From a virus: DNA of 31,871 nucleotides. The first letter of the stretch is position 1, and each line of letters starts with the position of its first letter. This document shows, one piece after another, positions 1-6,980 of the stretch. The DNA lies in IMG/VR virus record IMGVR_UViG_3300027508_000031, positions 1 to 31,871 of that record; one strand, written 5' to 3'. The translations under genes and the position numbers were made by a program. The notes under the pieces were generated by a model. It was given only the letters and a program-made list of their open reading frames with translations, was not told the DNA's origin and made no database searches.

Positions 1-1
1 C

Positions 2-151
2 AACGTAAGAACAACACTAAGTAATACAACAACTAGAAACACACAAAAAGGTACGTTTATTAATAATATTAACACAACTACTGTGTGTGATGATACAGTT
101 GATGAAAGACAGAGTTTGTCAAAGGCTCTTAGACCAAAGGCAGATAATTAA
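2..151 (+). CDS. C-terminal end of an unidentified protein (partial, 49 codons visible)
   Basis: An open frame enters from the left edge and stops at 149-151. The visible tail is rich in Thr and Asn and ends in a charged stretch, SLSKALRPKADN. It lies 32 bases upstream of the gp15-like gene in the same direction, so it is probably part of the same structural transcript. In T4 the gene before 15 is the neck gene 14, but I see no residues here that identify that family, so I give no name. The piece is too short to assign a function. Confidence 0.6.
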   Translation, partial: NVRTTLSNTTTRNTQKGTFINNINTTTVCDDTVDERQSLSKALRPKADN

Positions 152-183
152 TGTGTAAAAAGAGCTTGGATGGATAAAAAATA

Positions 184-1701
184 ATGAGTTTGCATTTTTA
201 TGACGGACAAATAAGAAGATATTTAACTCAAATTATTAGAATGATGAGTAACTTTTCGTACAAAGATGGAGACGGTGACTTGAGACAAGTTCCGGTAACA
301 TACGGCGACCTGACTAGACAAGTTGCTAGTATTATGAGAGATAATTCTGAAAACAAAATACCCAGTGCTCCTCGCATGGCAGTTTACGTTACTGGTTTAG
401 AAATGGACAGAAGTAGAACCAGTGATTCGTCATATGTTAGTAAAGTTCACATTAGAGAACGTGCATATGACACTAGCGGAAACGAGTACTTAAATACCCA
501 AGGCAAAAATTACACAGTTGAACGTTTAATGCCTACTCCTTACAATTTAGCAGTAAGTGTTGATATATGGACAACTAATACAGATCAGAAACTACAAATA
601 CTAGAACAAATATTAATGTTGTTTAATCCTAGTTTAGAAATACAAACAACAGATAACTTTGTTGACTGGACTAGTTTAAGCGTAATAAATTTAGAAAGTA
701 TTACATTTAGCAGCAGAAGTATTCCTGTAGGTGTTGACTCAGAGATAGACATAGCTACATTAGGATTTAGTACTCCTATCTTTATATCACCACCAGCAAA
801 AGTAAAACGTCTAGGAGTTATTACAAGTATTATTACAAGTATATTCAACGAAGCAACTGGATCTATTGACTTAGGAATAAGTTCAGGTCAAGGTATACTT
901 GAAAACAATAACTGGACTATTCGTGAAGAAAGAACAACTGTCGGTGCAGACGGAACAGTTGAAACAACAGTCGATAAGGGAGAGTTTCCAAATACCGGAA
1001 CAGGAGAAATGGACTTTAACGTTAAACGAACATTTGTTCCTGCTGCATTAGGAAGTGCAAATGGTAGTATTGGTATACTAGGATTAGGACTTTATATCAA
1101 GGGCGGAAAAGCATACGTTATTGACAAGGGCGAAGTCGGTACTGTAAATTGGAATGGAATATTTGAACAAGTACCGGGATGTTATACTGCCGGTGTAAGT
1201 CAGATACGAATTTCAAACGGTGATGGTACATATATTATTGGCTACATAACTGTTAATCCATTAGATCCAACAGAGTTAATTGTCGATTGGGACGAAGATA
1301 CATTTCCTGCAAATACTGTGTTGACTAGTAGTGCAAGAAATCCTAATAGTTATACTAGCATGGATTACATTATTGATCCTCTACGTTGGAACCCAACTAC
1401 TAGATTGGTTGTAGGGTTACGTTTACTAATATTAAGCAAAGTGGGCAACGACAACAACGACGACGGAGCAGACGGATGGAAGAGTACAAACAGTCCGTTT
1501 GGCGAGTTAGTGGCGGGCGAGAATGATATAATTGAGTGGGATGGCGATCAGTGGAATGTTATTTTTGATGCAAGTGAAAATGCAAATCCTATTTTTATAA
1601 CTAATCTAGCAACAGGAAGTCAGTATAAATGGACTGGCGAATATTGGACTAAAAGTTTCGAAGGCGAATATTCACAAGGATCTTGGGCGCTGTTTCCATA
1701 A
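184..1701 (+). CDS. 15: Tail sheath stabiliser and completion protein (T4 gp15-like), C-terminally extended
   Basis: In T4, gp15 forms the hexameric terminator ring at the head-proximal end of the contracted-sheath tail and joins tail to neck. Residues 1-230 follow T4 gp15 in order: an N-terminal HFYDGQIRRY resembling FYNSSFRRY, then a short segment ending VPVTYGD, then PRMAVYVTGLEMD, then MPTPYNLAVSVDIWT, then a predicted helix LQILEQILMLFNPSL, and a segment ending STPIFISPPAKV. T4 gp15 is about 272 residues, whereas this protein has 505. The extra 270 residues look beta-rich, contain several Trp-Asp-Gly and similar motifs (IIEWDGDQWNV, YKWTGEYWTKSFEGEY), and may form a surface or neck-binding domain. 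I saw no strong Shine-Dalgarno before ATG 184. It is followed 14 bases later by a Nudix gene. The family call rests on remembered motif order, not on an alignment. Confidence 0.8.
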   Translation: MSLHFYDGQIRRYLTQIIRMMSNFSYKDGDGDLRQVPVTYGDLTRQVASIMRDNSENKIPSAPRMAVYVTGLEMDRSRTSDSSYVSKVHIRERAYDTSGNEYLNTQGKNYTVERLMPTPYNLAVSVDIWTTNTDQKLQILEQILMLFNPSLEIQTTDNFVDWTSLSVINLESITFSSRSIPVGVDSEIDIATLGFSTPIFISPPAKVKRLGVITSIITSIFNEATGSIDLGISSGQGILENNNWTIREERTTVGADGTVETTVDKGEFPNTGTGEMDFNVKRTFVPAALGSANGSIGILGLGLYIKGGKAYVIDKGEVGTVNWNGIFEQVPGCYTAGVSQIRISNGDGTYIIGYITVNPLDPTELIVDWDEDTFPANTVLTSSARNPNSYTSMDYIIDPLRWNPTTRLVVGLRLLILSKVGNDNNDDGADGWKSTNSPFGELVAGENDIIEWDGDQWNVIFDASENANPIFITNLATGSQYKWTGEYWTKSFEGEYSQGSWALFP

Positions 1702-1715
1702 CGCTAATTATTAGT

Positions 1716-2150
1716 ATGAAAAGTATTGTTTGTTCCGGTGCACTGTTTTATACATTATCCACTAGTAGATTTTTATTACTTCATAGAACGCAATCTAAAC
1801 AAAACAATGTTTGGGGTTTAGTTGGCGGTACAAATGAAGAACGTGAAACTCCGTGGGAAGGGTTAAAACGAGAAATAACTGAAGAAATAGGGACTATGCC
1901 TGATATTAAAAAAGTTATTCCGTTGGAAACATTTATAAGTAACGATGAACATTTTAAATTTCACACATACTTGTGTGTAATTGACCATGAATTTGTTCCT
2001 ACTTTAAACAATGAGCATGACGGATATGCCTGGGTTAAGTTTGGAAGTTGGCCAAAACCCTTGCATACTGGGTTGGCCAACACTCTTAGACGTAAAGCAA
2101 ATCAGCAAAAATTAGACACAGTTTTTAAGATTGTTGATTTAATTTCGTAA
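1716..2150 (+). CDS. Nudix hydrolase
   Basis: Nudix enzymes hydrolyse nucleoside diphosphates linked to another group, such as (d)NTPs, NAD, ADP-ribose or capped RNA ends. A complete Nudix box, G-x5-E-x7-R-E-U-x-E-E-x-G, spans residues 38-60 counted from ATG 1716, with the metal-binding REITEE at residues 52-57. The preceding strands, GALFY and FLLLHR then WGLVGG, match the usual fold. The length of 144 residues is normal for a one-domain Nudix protein. A TTG at 1683 in frame would overlap the end of the gp15 gene, so ATG 1716 is preferred, although neither has a clear ribosome site. The last 26 bases overlap the 3' end of the opposing 1196-residue gene. The substrate cannot be told from sequence; T4 NudE and cyanophage MazG/Nudix proteins show that such genes are common phage accessories. 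Confidence 0.85.
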   Translation: MKSIVCSGALFYTLSTSRFLLLHRTQSKQNNVWGLVGGTNEERETPWEGLKREITEEIGTMPDIKKVIPLETFISNDEHFKFHTYLCVIDHEFVPTLNNEHDGYAWVKFGSWPKPLHTGLANTLRRKANQQKLDTVFKIVDLIS

Positions 2151-5100
2151 ACTGTTCTTTTAGCCAATCAAAGTCGTTGATTTTTCTTAACGCTTCGATG
2201 TTGCCTATATTATCTATACCGTACTGCTTACCTGCATTTGCACCAGCAATACAATAATCGCCAAATTCTTTATCCTTGCCACGAGTACACCAGACGTTTA
2301 ATCTAAAATCAGTTTCCTCGTCTCGCTGGCCGTCAATGGTTTTTGATGACAATTTTACACATTCTCTAAACGCACTTCTCCAAGTACTAAACGGATCGGT
2401 ATTAAATTTAGTAATATTGGAAACACGGTTTATAGACTTAAACAATGTAGATATACTTGTAGTCATGTCAGGCTTGGTTGTGTCCATGGTTAGTGTTAAC
2501 TCTTTAGGTAACAACTTTACTGCACCATATCCGTATACTAAGTTATTAATAGGGTTCAGTGATTTCCAAACGTGAACTGTTTTTTTACTATCAGGGTCGT
2601 ATGTTGGAATATAGTAATCAAAATTAAAATTATCAATAATCTCGGCATCAGCATCAACAACCCAGATCATTTCAGACGAACAAAGTCGTGCTGCTTCAAT
2701 ATGTGCTTGGTGTATGCCTTGTACTCCGTGTACACGCTTTGCGTTAGGAAATCTTTCTTTTAATTTACTATAATTTGTATCTGCATGTTCTTCGTCTTTG
2801 CTTATAAACACAATGTCATAAGTTTTTGGATTGCTTGCTACAATGTCGTATTCTTTCTTTTCTAAATAAAATCTATGTGTTACTTCGTGTTCAATTGCTG
2901 GAAGTTTTTTACTCATTAAAGCTACGCCATCGTATGCACTGCCGTTTTTAAAGATGTGATGTATACTTCTTTCAAACCATTGATTGTGTGGAAAATACAA
3001 ATCAAATTTAAAATTATTTGCAATGTCAACATCATCAGGAATTGACCAAAACATTTCTGTTTTTGAGTTTTGCACTGCATTTAAATAGTCGGCGTAATTC
3101 TTTATAATAAACTTATCATAAACAACTGGACCACTTGCAACTATATCCCATTCTTTTCGTTTTGCAATTAATCTGTGTTCTACTTCTTTTTCAGTTAACA
3201 CTATTTTTTTAGTACACAAAAATAATCCATCAAACGAAATTTCGTCACCGCATTTATGTTTAAACACGTGATTTATGTTTCTATCAAATGTCTCGTGATG
3301 ACTAAAGTACATGTTTAAATTAAACGTATCAGAGATTTTTATATTATGTGTGCCCATCCAAAACATGTCGGTAGCTGATTTTTCAAGAGCATCTAAATAT
3401 TGATCATACGTGTCGATAAAAAAGAAATCATACGGCTTAGGATACGATGCAACAATATTATGATCTTTTTTGTTTACATAAAATCTTGTATCAACTTCTT
3501 TTTGTGTTGCAACAGCGTGTTTACTAAAAAGAACAACACCGTCTCTATAGTCTCCGTTAAACATAACATGATTTATTTTTCTATCATATTCATTTGAATG
3601 ATTAAAATTCATATCGAATCTAAAATCACTTAATACAATTACATCCGAAGGAACGCCCCAGAACAATTCTGTTTTTGAATTTTCCAATGCATTTAAATAG
3701 TCATTATAATTGTTAACAGTAAACTTTTCATATTGACCGTTTGTAGATACAACAGTATTCCACTCTTTTGCATTAACTATAAATCTGTGTTCTATTTCTT
3801 TTTCAGTAATAGGTTTATGTTTGCTTAATAAGAATACGCCGTTAAATTTTATTTCGTCAGTATCTTTATGAGCAAATGCATGATTTTGTTTTCTATCATA
3901 TTCGTTGTCGTGAGTAAAATAGATTTTATCAAGTTCAGTTTCGTTTATTTTAATGTTGTGTGATAACGCCCAAAACATTTCAGTTTTAGTATTATCTAGC
4001 GCATCGATATAATCGTCAAATGTTTCTATATAAAACTTATCATAAACAACTGGACAACTTGTAACTATGTCCCACTCTTTTGCGTTGACAATGAATCTAT
4101 GTTCTATTTCTTTTTCAGTAACAGTCTTGTGTTTTGAAATTAAAAATAAACCGTTTCTATAGTTTTTACCGTCAACTTGATGAATGAAGCTATGATGTGT
4201 TTTTCTGTCGTATTCATTTTCATGTAAAAAATACAAATCAGGAATTGTAGGAGATATATTGCTACTACTCATCCAGAACATTTCGGGTCCATTGGAATTT
4301 AGTGCAGTTAAGTAATCGTTGTAACTGTCAATGTTGTATACAGGATACTTGACTGGACCAGAAACAATAACATTCCATTCTTTTCGTTCAACAGGATGTC
4401 TGTATTCAACTTCTTTTTCGTTTAGTGCTTTACATGTACTGCACAGTATTAAACCATTTTTATATAACTCACTGTTTACTTTATGTAAAAATACGTGTGT
4501 TTGTTCACGATCAACTCGATTGTGCCAATCTATGTAAAAATTGTTTATATAATCGTGATCTACAGAAATGTTATTTGTAGATACCCAAAATAGTTCTGTT
4601 GTAGTGTTGTCTAGTGCATTTAAATAATCATTATAATTTTCTACGTTGAATACATCATAGGGTTTCGGATGTGATGCAACTACATCCCATTCTTTTTTTT
4701 CTATATAAAACCGATGTTCAAACTCTTTTCTAGTTACTGGACTTCTTTTAGAAAAAAGTACTATTCCATCATACGAGTCTTTGTTTTTAAAAACGTGTGT
4801 AATATCTCTATCAAACATGTTATAAAAATCAAAATTAATTGAAAAGTCAAAATCTTTTTCAACTATTACGTCTTTTGGAACATGCCAAAACAATTCTGTT
4901 TTTGAAGTTTTTAATGCTACTTCATAGTCTTCATACGTGTCAAAAGAAAATATTTCGTAATTTCTAGGTTTACTTGCTACTTGTTTTATTTGTTTCTTTT
5001 GTGCTAAGAATCGATATTCCAATTCTTTATCTGTTGGAATATAGCTTTTAGGCATTAACACAATACCATCAAACTTATCATTTTTTCCATTACCGAATAA

Positions 5101-5715
5101 ATGGGGATATTTAAAACTCCACTCGTCTGGTTCGTAATCAAACTCAAATGTTTTATCTACAATTAAATCGTCGTACACAATCCAAAACATATCTGTTACT
5201 GCTACTCTCATAGCATCTTGATAGGTTTTAACTGCAATAGCTTCGGGAAATCTTTTTCTTAAATCTTCCCATGTACCGGTTTCTTTGTCACCTAGGAAGA
5301 AAATATCAAAGTTATGTTTTCCTCTATACACATCGTAGTCACCGCAAATGTTAGTTTCGGTTACAAGATGTGTTTCATCATTTACGATAGTTGGTACAAG
5401 TCTAACTTTTTCCCAACTACTTACACGCTTGCTTTCTTTAAAAACATATGGAAAACAAATAGTACATCCATAGTCATCACGTTTGGGTTTGTAGTGCCAC
5501 GGAAACGATCTATATACTTCGATATCTTTATCAACAACCCATACATAATCTGACTTATCTTTGAACTTTTCGAGTTGTTTTAAATCGTAGTTCTTTGCGT
5601 CTTCTACATATAGGATTGGAAATCTTTGCAAGATATGATTTTTTAAAACATCTTGTGCATTGTAAGTCTTTTTACTAAATTTTTTAAAACGTTCAACTGT
5701 ATTCATTTGTCTCAT
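2125..5715 (-). CDS. Giant modular glycosyltransferase-like protein with ten tandem GT-A-like modules
   Basis: This 1196-residue protein consists of about ten repeats of a 100-105-residue module (longer at the ends). Each module has a Tyr-rich strand and helix (for example YNDYLNALDN), a core TE(L/M)FW followed by a loop, then D-R-x-x-x-H-V-F, Y-D-G-(V/I)-x-L-x-S-K, and E-x-E-H-R-F-x-x-x-K-K-E-W-D-I-V-A-S. The first and last modules keep WVVD-x-D (D62 and D64; D1021 and D1023), which resembles the metal-binding DxD of GT-A enzymes. The internal modules read W-x-x-P/T/S/Y and lack the first Asp. The last 150 residues form a separate conserved-looking domain (RSAFRECVKL, DEETDFRLNVW). The start overlaps the end of the upstream GT gene by 23 bases, which suggests translational coupling; ATG 5706 is an alternative start. 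A catalytic or glycan-binding role is inferred. I recognise no named family with certainty. Confidence 0.7.
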   Translation of the reverse strand: MRQMNTVERFKKFSKKTYNAQDVLKNHILQRFPILYVEDAKNYDLKQLEKFKDKSDYVWVVDKDIEVYRSFPWHYKPKRDDYGCTICFPYVFKESKRVSSWEKVRLVPTIVNDETHLVTETNICGDYDVYRGKHNFDIFFLGDKETGTWEDLRKRFPEAIAVKTYQDAMRVAVTDMFWIVYDDLIVDKTFEFDYEPDEWSFKYPHLFGNGKNDKFDGIVLMPKSYIPTDKELEYRFLAQKKQIKQVASKPRNYEIFSFDTYEDYEVALKTSKTELFWHVPKDVIVEKDFDFSINFDFYNMFDRDITHVFKNKDSYDGIVLFSKRSPVTRKEFEHRFYIEKKEWDVVASHPKPYDVFNVENYNDYLNALDNTTTELFWVSTNNISVDHDYINNFYIDWHNRVDREQTHVFLHKVNSELYKNGLILCSTCKALNEKEVEYRHPVERKEWNVIVSGPVKYPVYNIDSYNDYLTALNSNGPEMFWMSSSNISPTIPDLYFLHENEYDRKTHHSFIHQVDGKNYRNGLFLISKHKTVTEKEIEHRFIVNAKEWDIVTSCPVVYDKFYIETFDDYIDALDNTKTEMFWALSHNIKINETELDKIYFTHDNEYDRKQNHAFAHKDTDEIKFNGVFLLSKHKPITEKEIEHRFIVNAKEWNTVVSTNGQYEKFTVNNYNDYLNALENSKTELFWGVPSDVIVLSDFRFDMNFNHSNEYDRKINHVMFNGDYRDGVVLFSKHAVATQKEVDTRFYVNKKDHNIVASYPKPYDFFFIDTYDQYLDALEKSATDMFWMGTHNIKISDTFNLNMYFSHHETFDRNINHVFKHKCGDEISFDGLFLCTKKIVLTEKEVEHRLIAKRKEWDIVASGPVVYDKFIIKNYADYLNAVQNSKTEMFWSIPDDVDIANNFKFDLYFPHNQWFERSIHHIFKNGSAYDGVALMSKKLPAIEHEVTHRFYLEKKEYDIVASNPKTYDIVFISKDEEHADTNYSKLKERFPNAKRVHGVQGIHQAHIEAARLCSSEMIWVVDADAEIIDNFNFDYYIPTYDPDSKKTVHVWKSLNPINNLVYGYGAVKLLPKELTLTMDTTKPDMTTSISTLFKSINRVSNITKFNTDPFSTWRSAFRECVKLSSKTIDGQRDEETDFRLNVWCTRGKDKEFGDYCIAGANAGKQYGIDNIGNIEALRKINDFDWLKEQFTKLNQQS
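2640..5560 (-). repeat. Ten-copy tandem protein repeat array inside the 1196-residue gene
   Basis: The codons for the FW/VW core of successive modules fall near positions 5537, 5179, 4881, 4582, 4268, 3967, 3655, 3353, 3044 and 2661. The spacing is 298-314 bases through the middle of the array and 358-383 bases at the two ends. The copies have diverged in DNA sequence, so this is an old protein-level repeat and not a recent DNA amplification. Confidence 0.8.
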
Positions 5716-6304
5716 CTAAAATAAATGCTTTTATTCCGTAGTGTGCTACTTGTTTACTCAAGTCAACATCAATAAAAGTTTTGAATCCATACTCGTTTGC
5801 TTGTCTGCAAAAATAAATATCTTCACCTACAAAGTTGTCTTCTGCTTCGTTATAAATGTGAGTAAACCACGGCTTAGGTAACGTTTCAAAAACTTTTCGA
5901 CTTACTAACATGCACCCCATTCCAACTGCCCAAACTTTATGCAAGCCTGTTTTGGCATCTAGCCTAGCATCTAGATCGTGCTGATTGATAAATGCAACAC
6001 TTCTTAATGGTTTAACTCTTGTGCTATAAGTTGCAGCAACAATATCTTTATTGTGTGCGAGCAACTGATCAACTGTGTCTTTTGGAAAGTGCATGTCACT
6101 GTCGAGCCAAAGTAAATAGTCCGATCCACTTTGTAATGCACGATTTGCTAGTATTTGTCGTAGGTCTGGAATAACAGTTCCTAATGCAGAAAATATTTCA
6201 AAATCTACACCGGACTTTGCCAAGTGCGAAGTTAAATTAGCAAGAGACTTGGCAAATCCTAGGTGTACATAGTTGTGTGAAGGAATGCATATTGCAATTT
6301 TCAT
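5693..6304 (-). CDS. GT-A family glycosyltransferase
   Basis: This 203-residue protein has the features of a small, single-domain GT-A (GT2-like) transferase, which moves a sugar from a nucleotide-sugar donor. The N-terminus MKIAICIPSHNYVH is the typical first strand of the nucleotide-binding fold. A helix with R49 and N54-R55 (DLRQILANRAL) precedes the metal-binding D68-S-D70 in the segment YLLWLDSDMHFP. Downstream are GMGCMLVSRKVFE and GEDIYFCRQANEYGF, the usual acceptor-side acidic motif (ED) of this group, and a final His (VAHYG). No signal peptide or membrane segment is seen. The ATG overlaps the stop of the 133-residue gene by one base, and its own end overlaps the 1196-residue gene, so the three are translated as a coupled set. 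Donor and acceptor are unknown. Confidence 0.85.
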   Translation of the reverse strand: MKIAICIPSHNYVHLGFAKSLANLTSHLAKSGVDFEIFSALGTVIPDLRQILANRALQSGSDYLLWLDSDMHFPKDTVDQLLAHNKDIVAATYSTRVKPLRSVAFINQHDLDARLDAKTGLHKVWAVGMGCMLVSRKVFETLPKPWFTHIYNEAEDNFVGEDIYFCRQANEYGFKTFIDVDLSKQVAHYGIKAFILDETNEYS

Positions 6305-6705
6305 TAAACTAGCTCTTGACTAATCAAATCTAGATTCAATTCCTTTTCAGTTGCCAGTGTGAGTTTGTTTAGTTTGTTTGCTGTACTTGTTGCTTTTTTT
6401 ACAACCTCTGCAAATTCTTTTTCAGGAAGCAGTGCCATTGCTAACATTGTTTCCGGTTGTACTTTACCTAAAGTTAGAAGATCTGCCGCTGCACGATTAC
6501 CAAAATGTTCAATCCAATGGTGTTTGTCATCGGCTTCTGCTCTACCCAAAACTTCTTCTTCGGTTTCACTGCCTAAGATTTTAGTTTTAATAGATTGTTC
6601 TAGTTCCTTGTCTTCTAAATTAATAGATTTTAATTTTTTAAGTTTTCTTGCCTTACTAAATTCAGTAGCAAGAATAACATTCTCGAGTTCATATGCTGTT
6701 ATCAT
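6304..6705 (-). CDS. Conserved-looking hypothetical protein, 133 residues
   Basis: I do not recognise this protein. It is helical and highly charged. It starts with a Lys-rich helix (SKARKLKKLKSINLEDKELEQ), carries an acidic stretch (ETEEEVLGRAEADDKHHW), then WIEHFGNRAAADLL and a C-terminal helix with many Lys and Thr. It has no membrane segment and no signal peptide. A strong Shine-Dalgarno, GAGGAG, sits 9 bases before ATG 6705. The stop codon overlaps the start of the GT-A gene in a TAATG arrangement, and the gene follows the 57-residue gene by 18 bases, so it belongs to the operon that ends with the two glycosyltransferase-like proteins. It could be a chaperone or adaptor for that set, but this is only position-based inference. 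Confidence 0.75.
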   Translation of the reverse strand: MITAYELENVILATEFSKARKLKKLKSINLEDKELEQSIKTKILGSETEEEVLGRAEADDKHHWIEHFGNRAAADLLTLGKVQPETMLAMALLPEKEFAEVVKKATSTANKLNKLTLATEKELNLDLISQELV

Positions 6706-6723
6706 AAAAGTATTCTCCTCAAA

Positions 6724-6897
6724 TTAACTACCTTGACCACCGAATGTGGCACTAAGACAAATAAATGTACCTGAAGAAATACCTAAGTATGTTCCTAGTA
6801 CACCCATGAATATAGGAGTTCCGGAAAGCCCGAAGTAAGTGTTTACATCGCTCATACAAATGAGACTACCTGTTGGTGGTAACGATCCTGTTGCCAT
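6724..6897 (-). CDS. Small virion-like protein, 57 residues, with a tail-fibre C-terminal style motif
   Basis: Reading from ATG 6897 to TAA 6724 gives a 57-residue protein beginning MATGSLPPTG. It contains GSLICMSDVNTYFGLSG followed by a Gly/Ser/Thr-rich hydrophobic tail ending GGQGS. The M-S-(D/Q)-V-N-T-x-(F/L)-G-L-S pattern resembles a motif I associate with small phage tail-fibre and tip proteins (an S-M-x-x-V-N-T-E-L-G-L type string). A Shine-Dalgarno AGGAA lies 6 bases before the ATG, and the 133-residue gene follows after 18 bases. It sits directly after the giant fibre gene, so a fibre-tip or adhesin accessory role is plausible. It could also be a small membrane-active protein, given the two hydrophobic stretches. 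The existence of the gene is better supported than its function. Confidence 0.6.
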   Translation of the reverse strand: MATGSLPPTGSLICMSDVNTYFGLSGTPIFMGVLGTYLGISSGTFICLSATFGGQGS

Positions 6898-6917
6898 ATA
6901 TATTCCTAGTTTTTACT

Positions 6918-6946
6918 ACAATAGCAGAGTATTTAATTTAAGTCAA
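6918..6946 (-). promoter_or_regulatory. Possible sigma70-type promoter for the 57/133/GT operon
   Basis: On the - strand, TTGACT (6946-6941) is followed after exactly 17 bases by TATTGT (6923-6918). This is 5 of 6 and 4 of 6 matches to the bacterial -35 and -10 consensus. It lies between the hairpin after the giant fibre gene and the small gene at 6897. In AT-rich DNA such matches arise by chance, so confidence is modest. Confidence 0.35.
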
Positions 6947-6980
6947 GTAGGATAGCCAAGGTTTTTGGCTATCCTTACTT
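6945..6980 (-). terminator. Hairpin after the giant fibre gene (terminator or leader hairpin)
   Basis: An inverted repeat pairs ten bases at 6950-6959 with 6965-6974. It extends to 6945 and 6980 with one bulged base, and has a five-base loop. It starts at the base after the fibre gene stop codon. In the - strand direction the hairpin is followed by TTGACTTAAATT and not by a clean T run; in the + direction the tail is richer in T. It may terminate, protect the mRNA 3' end, or serve as a 5' leader hairpin for the octamer at 6982-6989. Confidence 0.55.

Noticed and set aside
1683-1715. TTG start extending the Nudix protein by 11 residues
   Set aside because: It overlaps the end of the gp15 gene, and the added residues lie before the first strand of the fold.
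2640-5560. Regular about 300-base repeats considered as a CRISPR or mobile repeat array
   Set aside because: The repeats lie in a single open reading frame, differ in DNA sequence and lack short identical repeat-spacer units.
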